Shown: one piece after another, positions 39,544 through 49,079 of the stretch
Layout: each line of letters starts with the position of its first letter
How positions within the stretch are numbered: the stretch's first letter is position 1
Origin: JAITVB01 sp031553805
GTDB taxonomy: Bacteria; Bacteroidota; Bacteroidia; Bacteroidales; Rikenellaceae
Length of the DNA stretch: 64,000 nucleotides
Direction: 5' to 3'
Assembly: GCA_031553805.1 (NCBI GenBank)
Contig: JAVBLC010000001.1
Span: forward strand, 124,001-188,000
Notes under the pieces: model-generated
The model's input: only the letters and a program-made list of their open reading frames with translations
The model's database searches: none
Told to the model about the DNA's origin: nothing
Position numbers and translations under genes: made by a program

Positions 39544-40698
39544 ATGAAAACACTCCGCAACACTCTGGTGATGGCCGCCGTTATCTTGCTGGCCGTCGCT
39601 TGCCAAGATTCCGGAAAGGTGCGCCTGTTGCCGGTCGAAAAATTCCAGACCGAGCTCGACGGCAAGCCCATTTCGCTCTACACGCTGACCAACGCCAACG
39701 GCATGACCGTCCAACTGACCAACTACGGCGCCCGGGTGGTGAGCCTGTGGGTGCCCGACCGCGAGGGCAAGTTCCACGACGTGGTACTCGGCATGGGCAG
39801 CATTCAGGAGTATTTCACCGCCGATGAGAAATACTACGGCGCCACGGTGGGCCGTTATGCCAACCGCATCGCCGACGGCCGTTTCACGCTCGAAGGACGC
39901 ACCTACCAGCTCGACGTCAACGACGGCAAAAACCACCTCCACGGCGGTACCCACGGCCTGCACACCGTCGCGTGGGACGCCGAACCTTACCAGACGACCA
40001 ACGGTTACCAGGCCATCCTGTTCCGCTACACCTCGCCCGATGGAGAAATGGGCTATCCCGGCACGCTCGACATCAACGTGCGCTACGTCCTTTCGCCTGA
40101 CAATGACCTGATGATCTATTACGAAGCCACGACCGATTCGGCCACCGTAGTCAACCTTTCGCACCACTCCTATTTCAATCTCAACGGCGTGGAAGGCAAA
40201 GCGATTGAGCCGATCGAAAACCATATGCTGCGCTTCTACCAGGCGAGCGCTTTCACCCCGACCGACGCCGGGTTGATCCCCACGGGCGAAATCCGTGCGG
40301 TGGCCGGCACCCCGATGGATTTCTCGGAATACCATGCCATAGGCGAGCGGATCAACGAAGACTACGAACCGCTGAAACTGGGCGGCGGCTACGACCACAA
40401 CTGGGTCAATGACCAATGGGGGGCGGTTGTGCCCGTGGCCGAAGTTTATTCGCCCGCGACGGGCATTTATATGATCGCAAGTACGGATCGTCCCGGCACG
40501 CAGTTCTACAGCGGCAATTTCATCAAGGGCGTAGATAAGGGCAAATGGGGGGCGGTTCACCAGTTCCGCTCGGCGTTCTGCATTGAAACCCAGGATTTTC
40601 CGGATGCGCCCAATCACGCTAACTTTCCGAGTACTGTATTGCTCCCGGGCGAGAGATACTCGGCCGTTTGCTACTACTATTTCGGGACCAAGGAATAA
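39544..40698 (+). CDS. galM: Aldose 1-epimerase, lipoprotein
   Basis: Interconverts alpha and beta sugar anomers. 384 residues; the N-terminus carries a lipobox (LLAVACQD), unlike cytosolic GalM, so it works in the periplasm. The catalytic His is in NLSHHSYFNL and the catalytic Glu in FRSAFCIETQDFP; NRIADGRFTLEG and NHLHGGTHG are also family-typical. An in-frame TTG directly precedes ATG 39544. Possibly serves sugars freed by the GH enzymes. Confidence 0.92.
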   Translation: MKTLRNTLVMAAVILLAVACQDSGKVRLLPVEKFQTELDGKPISLYTLTNANGMTVQLTNYGARVVSLWVPDREGKFHDVVLGMGSIQEYFTADEKYYGATVGRYANRIADGRFTLEGRTYQLDVNDGKNHLHGGTHGLHTVAWDAEPYQTTNGYQAILFRYTSPDGEMGYPGTLDINVRYVLSPDNDLMIYYEATTDSATVVNLSHHSYFNLNGVEGKAIEPIENHMLRFYQASAFTPTDAGLIPTGEIRAVAGTPMDFSEYHAIGERINEDYEPLKLGGGYDHNWVNDQWGAVVPVAEVYSPATGIYMIASTDRPGTQFYSGNFIKGVDKGKWGAVHQFRSAFCIETQDFPDAPNHANFPSTVLLPGERYSAVCYYYFGTKE

Positions 40699-40740
40699 TT
40701 TTCCGGAGGGAAACGTTCCGGCCCTAACCTGTCGCCTGCG

Positions 40741-42777
40741 ATGGACGAACCGATCCTGACCCCGCCTGCGGAATCCTCGCCGCCGCCCGCCCCCCGGAAA
40801 CGGGGGAAGGCGGCCAAACGGATTTTGTTCGTCGTGCTGGCCGCCGTAGCCGCTTACGCGCTGTGGTCGGCCTACGACATTTTCCTGACCCCCGACCGCA
40901 ACATCCGGCAGATCTACCTCGTCCCGCGCGATGCGGCGGTCATCATCCAGACCGACGACCCGGTCGGCGACTGGAAACGCTTCAGCGCCAGCGAACCCTG
41001 GCAGGCGCTCAAAGGCGCCCCCTCGTTTGCCGACATCTCGAAAAGCGTCGACCGGCTCGACTCGATCGTCAAGGCCAACAACACCCTTCTCTCGCTCACC
41101 GGCCGGCGCCAGATGATCATCTCGCTGCACAAAACGAGATCGAACGGGTGGGATTTCCTGATTGCGATCGACCTGCAAAAGGCCTCGAAGATGAACACGC
41201 TCAAGGAAAACATCGAACAGATTTTTAAATTGAGCGGCTATACAGTCACCAGCCGGAAATACCACGAGGTCACGATTACCGAATCGCGCGACCCGAAAAC
41301 CCTCGATATCCTCCATACCGCCTTTGTCGATAACCACTTCCTCGCCTCGTACGATTCGCGGCTGATCGAAGCGTCGATCGACGAACGGTCGCAGCCCACG
41401 ATGGGGCTCAACCGCTCGTTCCTCGAAGTCGAAAAGGAGGTGATGGGCAAGGGATTGAGCCGCATCTACCTCAACTACGACTACCTGCCGCAATACCTGT
41501 CGCTCTATCTCGGCCGCAACGAATACGTCGATATGCTGTGCCGCTCGATGGATTTCGGGGGGCTTTACCTGCTCTCGGACCCCGAACGGATGGAGGTGAC
41601 CGGCACCACGATCCTGCGCGAGGATCCCGACCCCTATGTGGCGGCGCTGCTCCACTCGGGCAACCACAAAATGGCGGCCCACGAGCTGATGTCGGCCCGC
41701 ACGGCGTTCTATGCCAACGTCGGCTTCGACAACACGGTCACCTTCGTCACCGAGCTCGAAAAAGCCCTCGCCGCCCACGACCCCGCCGCATTCAACACCT
41801 ACAAATCGGCCCGGTCGAAACTTGAAAAATATTTTGATATTTCCCTCGAGGAAAATTTTCTGAACTGGATGGATGGGGAGTTTGCCCTGTCGCAGTCCGA
41901 ACCCGGCCTGCTGGGCAATGAACCCGAACAGATCCTCGCCATCCGCGCCACCAGCATCAAGGACGCGCGGAAGAACATGGAACTGCTCGAAAAACGGATC
42001 AACCGCCGTTCGCCGATCAATGTCAAAACGATTGAATACAAGGGATTCGAGGTGAAGTACATCGAAATGGGCGGCTTTTTCCGCGTCTTTTTCGGGAAAT
42101 TGTTCGATAAATTCGAAAAACCGTATTATACCTATATCGGCGACTACGTCGTCTTCAGCAACAAGGCCTCGTCTTTGCTCTCGTTCATCGAGGACTACGA
42201 GCAGCAAAACCTGTTGTCGAAAAACGAGGGTTTTCAGCATGCCTATGCCCGGGTGAACAATACCTCTACGGTGTTTACCTACGTCGATATGCCCAAGTTC
42301 TTCGCCCAGCTCAAACCGTTGCTCAGCCCCCAAAGCTGGGCCGACTTGCAGGGCAACCGCGACGTGCTTTTCTCGCTCCCGCAGTGGACCCTCCAGATCG
42401 TCGCCGGACGCGGATCGGCCTCGCTCCAGCTCGTGCTAAACTACGCTCCCTATCACGCGCCTGCACCCGCCGAACAGCTCGCGGCCGACGAATCGGTCGT
42501 ACTCCCCGACGAAGATCTTTCAGAGAAAGAGCTGATGAGCGAACTCAAACGTTTTTATGTGGAGCATTTCCAGGGCAACGTCCTGCGCGAATACTACTCC
42601 GACGGCAGCCTGCAAAGCGAATCCGAAATCAAGAACGGCCGCCGCAACGGCCGCTACCGCGAATTCTTCGAAAACGGCAGGCTAAAAGTGCGCGGAGCTT
42701 ACGCCAACAACTCCCCCCGGGGCGTCTGGAAATACTACACCGAAGAGGGGAAATTTGACCACAAAGAGAAGCATTGA
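40741..42777 (+). CDS. DUF3352-like membrane-anchored protein with C-terminal MORN-type repeats
   Basis: 678 residues, function unknown. One transmembrane helix (about 28-46, RILFVVLAAVAAYALWSAY) after a Pro-rich start, then a large outer part with repeated alpha/beta segments of a DUF3352-like type (FLIAIDLQKASKMNTL; VTFVTELEKALAAHDP). The last 70 residues have YwqK/MORN-like repeats (YYSDGSLQSESEIKNGRRNG, FENGRLKVRGAYANN). MORN-type ends are often binding modules. Downstream a tiny palindromic remnant separates it from truB (convergent). Confidence 0.7.
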   Translation: MDEPILTPPAESSPPPAPRKRGKAAKRILFVVLAAVAAYALWSAYDIFLTPDRNIRQIYLVPRDAAVIIQTDDPVGDWKRFSASEPWQALKGAPSFADISKSVDRLDSIVKANNTLLSLTGRRQMIISLHKTRSNGWDFLIAIDLQKASKMNTLKENIEQIFKLSGYTVTSRKYHEVTITESRDPKTLDILHTAFVDNHFLASYDSRLIEASIDERSQPTMGLNRSFLEVEKEVMGKGLSRIYLNYDYLPQYLSLYLGRNEYVDMLCRSMDFGGLYLLSDPERMEVTGTTILREDPDPYVAALLHSGNHKMAAHELMSARTAFYANVGFDNTVTFVTELEKALAAHDPAAFNTYKSARSKLEKYFDISLEENFLNWMDGEFALSQSEPGLLGNEPEQILAIRATSIKDARKNMELLEKRINRRSPINVKTIEYKGFEVKYIEMGGFFRVFFGKLFDKFEKPYYTYIGDYVVFSNKASSLLSFIEDYEQQNLLSKNEGFQHAYARVNNTSTVFTYVDMPKFFAQLKPLLSPQSWADLQGNRDVLFSLPQWTLQIVAGRGSASLQLVLNYAPYHAPAPAEQLAADESVVLPDEDLSEKELMSELKRFYVEHFQGNVLREYYSDGSLQSESEIKNGRRNGRYREFFENGRLKVRGAYANNSPRGVWKYYTEEGKFDHKEKH

Positions 42778-42779
42778 AA

Positions 42780-42815
42780 ATAGCTTTGACGGGCCCGTTT
42801 TTTAAAAATGCGGCT
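42780..42815. repeat. Solo end of the intergenic palindromic element (remnant F)
   Basis: TAGCTTTGACGGG followed by CCGTTTTTTAAAAATGCGGC resembles the left end of the larger elements (GCTTCGACTGCC then CTTTTTATAAAAAG). It fills nearly the whole gap between convergent genes. Confidence 0.45.
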
Positions 42816-43531
42816 TAGACTTCCCGTACATCCCGATGGGGCGGCGCAAGAAGGGTCTCAAGCCGCTCGAGCGTATAGGCTTCGTCGGCCCGGTAACCGC
42901 CGCTGCGGGTACGGCGCAGGGCCGTGAGGTGGCCTCCGCTGCCGAGTTCTGCGCCGATGTCGCGGGCCAGGGAACGGATATACGTTCCTTTGCTGCACCG
43001 GATCATCACCTCGATCACAGGCAAATCGAACGCCAACAGGCGCATTTCGTAGATATTGATCCGCGCCGTGCGCAACTCGACTTCGAGCCCTTCGCGGGCG
43101 TATTCGTAGGCGCGTTTCCCCTCGATCTGTTTGGCCGAGTAGACGGGCGGCAGCTGGTCCTGCTCGCCCGTCAGCTTTCGTAATGTGGCTTGTATGCTCT
43201 CCTCGGTAATGTGGTCATACGGAAAACGCTCGTCGACGGGGTGTTCCAGATCATAGCTCGGAGTGGTGGCCCCTAGTTCGATCCGGGCGACATATTCTTT
43301 TTCCTCGGCCTGCAGGACATCGGCTTGCTTCGTGGCCCGGCCGACGCAAACCAACAACAGACCGGTGGCCAGCGGATCGAGCGTGCCGGCGTGCCCCACC
43401 TTGATCTTGCGGTGTCCCAGCCGGCGTAGCATTACACGCACCTTGCGCACCACGTCCGACGACGTCCAACCGTAGGGTTTGTCGACGGGCAACACTACGC
43501 CCGCTTCGAAATCAGTATCGAAAGCAATCAT
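42815..43531 (-). CDS. truB: tRNA pseudouridine(55) synthase TruB
   Basis: Makes pseudouridine at position 55 of tRNA. 238 residues, shorter than E. coli TruB because the C-terminal PUA domain is missing, as is usual in this phylum. The catalytic Asp is in GHAGTLDPLATG; PYGWTSSDVV and the RVRCSKGTYIRSL-like CSKGTYIRSLARDIG motif are also present. Last gene of the five-gene minus-strand operon starting with the YfhO gene. Confidence 0.95.
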   Translation of the reverse strand: MIAFDTDFEAGVVLPVDKPYGWTSSDVVRKVRVMLRRLGHRKIKVGHAGTLDPLATGLLLVCVGRATKQADVLQAEEKEYVARIELGATTPSYDLEHPVDERFPYDHITEESIQATLRKLTGEQDQLPPVYSAKQIEGKRAYEYAREGLEVELRTARINIYEMRLLAFDLPVIEVMIRCSKGTYIRSLARDIGAELGSGGHLTALRRTRSGGYRADEAYTLERLETLLAPPHRDVREV

Positions 43532-43540
43532 TTTTACCGG

Positions 43541-44329
43541 TTAAAACAATGAATAGACGATCGCTGCCGCGCCGATCACCGTACAGTAGACGGCAAACCA
43601 AAGCAACTTGCCCCGTTTGACCAGGTTGACCATCGCCTGGCAGGCCAGCGTCCCGGTCACGAAAGCCGCAAGGAAGCCTACGGCGAGGGCCGTTCCCGAG
43701 ATGCCCCCCGCAGCGGCAAAATCGCCGTGCATCAGGTCGAGCAGGTTGATCCCGATGATGGGGATCAGCACCATCAGGAACGAAAACGGCGCCACCTCTT
43801 CACGTTTGACTCCGAGCAGCAGCCCGGTCGAAATCGTAGACCCCGAGCGCGAAAGGCCCGGAAAAACCGCGATGGCCTGAGCGATACCAATAATGAACGC
43901 GTCTTTCATCGTCAACGGATGGGTGCGCGGCTTGGCGTAGTGCGAAAAGGTCAGCAGGGCTGCCGTCACGAGCAGCATCACGCCCACCAGGGTCAGGTTG
44001 CCCGTAAATAGCGCCTCGATCTGGTCCTTGAAAAAGAACCCGACGAAGACCAGCGGTAGCATCGACACCGCGACGTTGACCACGAACCGCATCTCGGCGT
44101 TGGCCTTGAATTTGAAAAACCCGGTGATGATCCGCGCCAGTTCCTTGCGGAACACGACGATCGTGCTCAGCACCGTCCCGCCGTGTACGGCGGTGGTAAA
44201 GAGCAGGTTTCCCTCGCCGCTCACCCCGAGCAGCGCCTGGCCTATCTCGAGGTGGCCGCTGCTGCTCACCGGCAGGAATTCGGTCAGCCCCTGGAGTACG
44301 CCCAGGATAAACGCCTCAAAAACAGACAT
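43541..44329 (-). CDS. uppP: Undecaprenyl-diphosphatase UppP (BacA)
   Basis: Recycles the undecaprenyl carrier for peptidoglycan and surface polysaccharides. 262 residues, about eight hydrophobic segments. Conserved ends are visible: GLTEFLPVSSSGHL near the N-terminus and PGLSRSGSTISTGLL later, both part of the active site. It lies 9 bp before truB and 3 bp after the DUF3098 gene, so translation of these is tightly linked. Confidence 0.95.
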   Translation of the reverse strand: MSVFEAFILGVLQGLTEFLPVSSSGHLEIGQALLGVSGEGNLLFTTAVHGGTVLSTIVVFRKELARIITGFFKFKANAEMRFVVNVAVSMLPLVFVGFFFKDQIEALFTGNLTLVGVMLLVTAALLTFSHYAKPRTHPLTMKDAFIIGIAQAIAVFPGLSRSGSTISTGLLLGVKREEVAPFSFLMVLIPIIGINLLDLMHGDFAAAGGISGTALAVGFLAAFVTGTLACQAMVNLVKRGKLLWFAVYCTVIGAAAIVYSLF

Positions 44330-44332
44330 CGG

Positions 44333-44602
44333 CTATTTCTCCTTTTGCTTGGGACGCTTCATAATCGCGTAGATCTCGAACGTAAAACCCACCAGCACGA
44401 TGATCGGGGCGAGCGTGATGCGCCGAAAGCTGAACATCGCCATGTTGAACTCGTCGGGGTTGTCGCTTCCGCCGCCCTCCATCAGCACAAAGCCCAGCAC
44501 GATCACGGCAAAGCCGATCAGCATCAACTTGTAGTTATAGGTCGCCAGCGGCATTTTCCGCATTTCTTCGGGCCCCGCGGCCTCGTTCTTCTTCTCTTTC
44601 AT
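44333..44602 (-). CDS. DUF3098 family small membrane protein
   Basis: 89 residues with two transmembrane segments (KLMLIGFAVIVLGFVLM and ITLAPIIVLVGFTFEIYAI) and charged ends. DUF3098 proteins are found next to ftsX and uppP in many Bacteroidetes, as here, which suggests an envelope or division role, but none is known. The gap to ftsX contains a short tandem TAATTCTTAACTCC-like repeat. Confidence 0.85.
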   Translation of the reverse strand: MKEKKNEAAGPEEMRKMPLATYNYKLMLIGFAVIVLGFVLMEGGGSDNPDEFNMAMFSFRRITLAPIIVLVGFTFEIYAIMKRPKQKEK

Positions 44603-44641
44603 ATCGGTTAACTCGTAATTCTTAACTCCTAATTCCTAACT
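44603..44641. repeat. Short TTAACTCC/TAATTCC tandem repeat
   Basis: The gap holds GTAATTCTTAACTCCTAATT and then CCTAACTCTAAT, a loose repeat with a period near 10-12 bp made of TAA(T/C)TC words, between ftsX and DUF3098. Could be a slippage tract. Confidence 0.4.
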
Positions 44642-45520
44642 CTAATAGAGGTGCAGGCGCGTGGTGTTCAGCCGGGCGTATTTGCGCACGGCTGTCCAGG
44701 TGAAGACGGTCGCGATCAGGATGCCCGCCACGATCAGCCCGCCGAATATTTCGGCCAACAGCACGTTGCCCGTCAGGAAGCCCGCTTCGGGAATCCCCCG
44801 GTTGAGGCCGATTACCACGCCCGCCATCAGCGCCGAAGCGATCAGCCCGGCATAGATGCCTTGCAACACCGCCCGTCCCAGAAAAGGCTTCATGATAAAC
44901 CACCGGGTCGCCCCGACCAGTCGCATCGTGTTGATGATAAACCGTTTGGCAAAAATCGACATCCGGATCGTATTGTTGATCAGGATGAGCGAGATAAGCA
45001 ACAGCGTTCCGCCGAAAAGCAGCAGCACGAGGTTGAATTTGTAGATGTTGTCGGTCACCTGCCCGATGATTGCCTCCTGGTAGAGGATATCGTCGACCCC
45101 GTCCCAGCGGCGCATGGCGGTTTCGACCGTTTTGAGCGAGTCGGGCACCGAGTAGTCGGCGTTCAATGTGACTTCATAAGACGCCGGAAGCGGGTTCCCT
45201 TCCAAAAACCCTTCGAAATCCTGGCCTGCGTAGGCTTTGAATTCGGCGGCGGCATCATCTTTCGAGAGGTATTTTACTTCTTTGACGGCTTCCATTTCGT
45301 CCAGTTTGGCCGATATGTACTGCCGCTCTTCGGACGAGATGTCGTCACGCAGGAAGACCGAGAGGGTCACCCGTTCGCGGATGCGGTCCGACGCCTGGCG
45401 GGCATTGAGGATCAGGTAGCCCACCGACCCGAGGATGAACAGCACCAGCGCCACGCTCACCGTCGAAACGATGTAGGCGTTGCGGATGCGCCGCTTGATC
45501 CGTTTTTCGTTCTTTGCCAT
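44642..45520 (-). CDS. ftsX: Cell division protein FtsX
   Basis: Membrane half of the FtsEX complex that switches on peptidoglycan amidases during division. 292 residues: N-terminal helix (about 15-40), extracellular domain (about 45-165, with SVFLRDDISSEERQYISAKL), then three more helices. The matching ATPase ftsE is not in the operon. The amidase at 30.5 kb could be a downstream partner; that is inference. Follows the YfhO gene after 9 bp. Confidence 0.94.
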   Translation of the reverse strand: MAKNEKRIKRRIRNAYIVSTVSVALVLFILGSVGYLILNARQASDRIRERVTLSVFLRDDISSEERQYISAKLDEMEAVKEVKYLSKDDAAAEFKAYAGQDFEGFLEGNPLPASYEVTLNADYSVPDSLKTVETAMRRWDGVDDILYQEAIIGQVTDNIYKFNLVLLLFGGTLLLISLILINNTIRMSIFAKRFIINTMRLVGATRWFIMKPFLGRAVLQGIYAGLIASALMAGVVIGLNRGIPEAGFLTGNVLLAEIFGGLIVAGILIATVFTWTAVRKYARLNTTRLHLY

Positions 45521-45529
45521 ATCTTTTCG

Positions 45530-47974
45530 TTACTCTTTTTTCTTGCGCATTTGAAAAAAAATCGCTCCCAGCAACCCGCCAAGAAGCAGGATAGACCCGG
45601 CGTAGGAGACGCCTGCCAACGTCCGGAAATGGGGCGGGGCATAGTGGAAGGCGACCGTGTGTTCGCCCGCCGGCAGGGCCATTGCCCGCAGGATATAGTC
45701 GGCCCGCAGGTAAGGCGCTTCCTCGCCGTCGAGGTAGGCCGTCCAACCCTTCGGGTAGTAAATTTCCGAGAAGACGGCCAACACCGGGTGTGGCGACGAG
45801 TACTTATATGTCAGTCGGTTTACCTGGTAATCGTCCAGTTCGATTTGCGGTTCGAGGTTCAGGCTGTCGACCCCTTCCTGGGTCCACATTTCGGGCAGGT
45901 CGATGCCGACCGCTTCGAGCTGTCCGCGGAACTGGCTGTCGACCACCGCTTCGTGGTGAGTATTGATCTTGCCCAGGGCGTCGATCTCCGCGTCGGGGGT
46001 ATCGGTCCAGCGTACCGCGTCGACAAACCAGGCGGCCCCGTTGGCGTTGGGGTTGACTTGTACCTGGGGTGTGCTGCCTTCTGCGCCCGGCACGATGAAA
46101 TACTTCGTGTTGAGCATATCGTAGACCCCCATATTCATCTTCGACAGGTAGCGTTCGATCACTTCCTGGTAACGGCGCAGCTTGGCGGCGTGGTAGCCCC
46201 CGACCGAGCGGTGGAAATAAGAGGTGGTCGCGTCGCGGAACGGGTCGGTGGTGAGGTTGGCCACACGGTAGGCGGGCTCGGTGTCCTGCATGATCTGGCG
46301 GTTGGCGTCGGAGGCGGTGATCGCCTTGGCCTGCTTCGGTACGAACGAATCGTGGTTCACGAAACGCAGGTCGACCGGCAACAGATCGACGAGCACCAGC
46401 ACAGCAGCCAGTAGTGCAAAGACCCCTGCCTTGATCTTTTTGGCATAGAACGCCCACACGACCCCGGCCGTCAGCAGCACGAAGAGTAACGACCGCAAGG
46501 AGTCGGCCCGCAGCATCGACGCGCGTTCGCCCCGCATCGCCGCCAGCACGTCGTCGGGCAGCCCCATTTGAGCGTCGGACGCGCCGATAAAGCTGAACAG
46601 CGATCCGCCGAACAAGGCAAAGAACAGGGCGATGCCCCCGGTGATGATCAAACTGTTACGCAGGGCTTTATTAAATTGCCCCTTTTCGACTTTTCCCGCC
46701 CACAGTTTTTGCAGGCCGAGCACCGCCACCAGCGGCAGCGCCCACTGCACGATCACGAGCGTCATCGACACCGTGCGGAATTTGTTATAGAGAGGGAAAT
46801 AGTTGTAGAACAGGTCGGTAAACCACATCAGGTTGTGCCCCCAAGCCAGTAGGATAGCCAGCGCAGCCACGGCGGCGATCCACCATTTCGAGCGTCCGCG
46901 CAGCAGAAACATTCCCAGCGTAAATAGGAAACAGATAACCGCCCCGATGTAGACCGGGCCTGAGGTGATCGGCTGTTCGCCCCAGTAACCGGGCAGGTTC
47001 GGGGCCATCTGGCGGGCGTTGTATTTCGTCAGGGCGTCGGCCACGGGGCCGTCGGCCTTGAAGCCGCCCGACATACTGCCGCCCATAAAGTTCGGGATGA
47101 AAAGGTCGAACGTCTCTTTGACCTCATAGCTGTAGGCCGTCACGTAGTCCTTATCGAGCCCGGGCCGTGCGGTCTGTCCGTCGACGGTTAGTTCCGACCC
47201 GCCGCGGATCGTTTCCTTGGCGTAATCGTTGACGTAATAAAGCAGGATTGCGTTCGAAGCCACGGCCAGTATCCCGGCCGCCAACAGCGCCACGGTCGTT
47301 TTCACGAACCGGGACATCGCTTGCTTTTTCCACGCCCGGACCGCTTCGTTGATCACCAACGCAAACAGCACAAAGCAGAAGTAGTACGTGATTTGCAAAT
47401 GGTTGGCCGCGATTTCAAGCGCGGCAAACACCCCCGCCAACGCCACTCCGAGCCACAGGTTGCGGCGGTAGGCCATAAAGACCGCCCCCACCATCGGCGG
47501 CGCCCAGACGAGGGCTACCATTTTCGTAATGTGCCCCGCCTCGATGATCAACGGGAAATAAGTCGACAGCCCGTAAGCGATCCCCCCGGCGATCGACAAC
47601 CACGGATTGATCCCGAAACACAACAGCATCAGGTAAAATCCGGTCATCGCCAGGAAGAGGAACGAGGCTGGCAACCCCAAGACGTACAGCTCGTTGCCGA
47701 TGTCGCGGATCACGCGCCCCTCATAGTCGAAATCGATCAGGTATGACGGCATCCCGCCGAACATATTGCCCGTCCAGCCCGGATTCTCGCCGTGGTGCGC
47801 CGCCTTGTAATCCTGAATATCCTTGCTCATCCCCTCGACCTGCACCATGTCGCTCTGGCGCAACGCCATCCCCTCATACTGAGGTTTGAAGTAAAAAAAG
47901 CTGATCAAGGCAAAAACGGCGATCGCCGCCAGATGCGGCAAAGCCTTACGGATCCAGGGGTTATTTTTCATCAT
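45530..47974 (-). CDS. YfhO-family membrane protein
   Basis: About 814 residues with 12-14 hydrophobic segments and a C-terminal extracytoplasmic domain (YYPKGWTAYLDGEEAPYLRAD, a YfhO end signature). YfhO is known from Gram-positive cells for glucosylating lipoteichoic acid; in Bacteroidetes the job is unknown. ATG 47974 (MMKNNPWIRK) is chosen because the longer frame to 47995 overlaps the -7 box. Head of the operon YfhO, ftsX, DUF3098, uppP, truB. Confidence 0.88.
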   Translation of the reverse strand: MMKNNPWIRKALPHLAAIAVFALISFFYFKPQYEGMALRQSDMVQVEGMSKDIQDYKAAHHGENPGWTGNMFGGMPSYLIDFDYEGRVIRDIGNELYVLGLPASFLFLAMTGFYLMLLCFGINPWLSIAGGIAYGLSTYFPLIIEAGHITKMVALVWAPPMVGAVFMAYRRNLWLGVALAGVFAALEIAANHLQITYYFCFVLFALVINEAVRAWKKQAMSRFVKTTVALLAAGILAVASNAILLYYVNDYAKETIRGGSELTVDGQTARPGLDKDYVTAYSYEVKETFDLFIPNFMGGSMSGGFKADGPVADALTKYNARQMAPNLPGYWGEQPITSGPVYIGAVICFLFTLGMFLLRGRSKWWIAAVAALAILLAWGHNLMWFTDLFYNYFPLYNKFRTVSMTLVIVQWALPLVAVLGLQKLWAGKVEKGQFNKALRNSLIITGGIALFFALFGGSLFSFIGASDAQMGLPDDVLAAMRGERASMLRADSLRSLLFVLLTAGVVWAFYAKKIKAGVFALLAAVLVLVDLLPVDLRFVNHDSFVPKQAKAITASDANRQIMQDTEPAYRVANLTTDPFRDATTSYFHRSVGGYHAAKLRRYQEVIERYLSKMNMGVYDMLNTKYFIVPGAEGSTPQVQVNPNANGAAWFVDAVRWTDTPDAEIDALGKINTHHEAVVDSQFRGQLEAVGIDLPEMWTQEGVDSLNLEPQIELDDYQVNRLTYKYSSPHPVLAVFSEIYYPKGWTAYLDGEEAPYLRADYILRAMALPAGEHTVAFHYAPPHFRTLAGVSYAGSILLLGGLLGAIFFQMRKKKE

Positions 47975-47992
47975 CCGGTAAATTCCAATCCA

Positions 47993-48000
47993 CAAAAGTA
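47993..48000 (-). promoter_or_regulatory. Promoter -7 box of YfhO-ftsX-uppP-truB operon
   Basis: CAAAAGTA on the plus strand is TACTTTTG on the minus strand, 18 bp before ATG 47974. Confidence 0.6.
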
Positions 48001-48075
48001 ACCATTTAATTCGAAATAATTCTTCACTCTGGAAGCAAAAGCAGCCCGCGGTGATCGAACTTGCGGAGAAATGGC

Positions 48076-48083
48076 TAAATTTG
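48076..48083 (+). promoter_or_regulatory. Polyprenyl synthase promoter -7 box
   Basis: TAAATTTG matches TAnnTTTG, 22 bp before ATG 48106. Confidence 0.55.
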
Positions 48084-48105
48084 TCTCAAAATCACGACCG
48101 AAGGT

Positions 48106-49074
48106 ATGCTCGACCAGATCAGACAACCCGTGCAGGAACACCTCGACCGCTTCAACGCGCTGATGCGCGAAACCATGGCGTGCGACAACACCTACATCAA
48201 CGCCATCACCGGCCACGTCCTTGCCCAACCGGGCAAGCAGATGCGCCCGCTGCTGGTACTGCTCGCCGCCGGGGCCTCGGGCGGCATCGTTCCGCGCGGC
48301 CACGTCGGGGCGGCGCTGGTCGAAATGATGCACATCGCCTCGCTCGTTCACGACGACGTCGTCGACGAAGCTTTTTTGAGAAGAGGCCAACTTTCTGTTA
48401 ACGCTGTCTGGCGGTCACGTGTAGCTGTGCTCTACGGCGATTTCCTGATGTCGCGCGCTTTCTCGCTCACCGCTTCCAGCGGGGCCCACGACCTGGGCGA
48501 CGAAATCATCTGGGCCCTCGGCGAACTGTGCGAAGGCGAACTCATCCAACAGGAACACCTCGGCAAAATGGACATGACCGAGGCGGTCTATTTCAGCATT
48601 ATCCGCCGCAAAACCGCCTCGCTGCTGGCCGCCTGCGGCCGCATCGGCGCCCGCTCGGCCGGCGCTTCGGACGAAGTCGTCGAACGGATGGGTCAATTCG
48701 GCGAATATATCGGCATGGCTTTTCAGATCAAAGACGATATGCTGGACTATGATCCGGCCGTCGATACCGGAAAACCCGCCTGCGCCGACCTGCGCGAACG
48801 CAAGATCACCCTCCCCCTGCTCGCTCTCCTCAATCGTTCGGATGAAGCCCAGCGTAAAGAACTTATCCGGAAAATCGCCGACATACGCAACGTCGACCGT
48901 AACGTCGAAGTCATCCGCCACCTCGTTCTCACCTCCGGCGCCATGGACGACGCACGCCAGGCGATGGAAGCGTTCGAACTAAAAGCCTTCGAAGCCCTCA
49001 AAGAAGCCCCCCCCTCCATCTACACCACCGCCCTCCACAACTACGCCCACTACATCCTCAACCGAGAACGGTAG
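48106..49074 (+). CDS. Polyprenyl diphosphate synthase (trans-type)
   Basis: Builds a long isoprenoid diphosphate, probably the menaquinone side chain. 322 residues. First aspartate motif DDVVD at residues 83-87 (LVHDDVVDEAFLRRG) and second in FQIKDDMLDYD; KQMRPLLVLLAAG holds the substrate Arg. The residues before the first motif (Met-His) are small/medium as in octaprenyl-type enzymes, but the chain length cannot be fixed by eye. Convergent with hpf across a large palindromic element. Confidence 0.92.
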   Translation: MLDQIRQPVQEHLDRFNALMRETMACDNTYINAITGHVLAQPGKQMRPLLVLLAAGASGGIVPRGHVGAALVEMMHIASLVHDDVVDEAFLRRGQLSVNAVWRSRVAVLYGDFLMSRAFSLTASSGAHDLGDEIIWALGELCEGELIQQEHLGKMDMTEAVYFSIIRRKTASLLAACGRIGARSAGASDEVVERMGQFGEYIGMAFQIKDDMLDYDPAVDTGKPACADLRERKITLPLLALLNRSDEAQRKELIRKIADIRNVDRNVEVIRHLVLTSGAMDDARQAMEAFELKAFEALKEAPPSIYTTALHNYAHYILNRER

Positions 49075-49079
49075 TGGTT

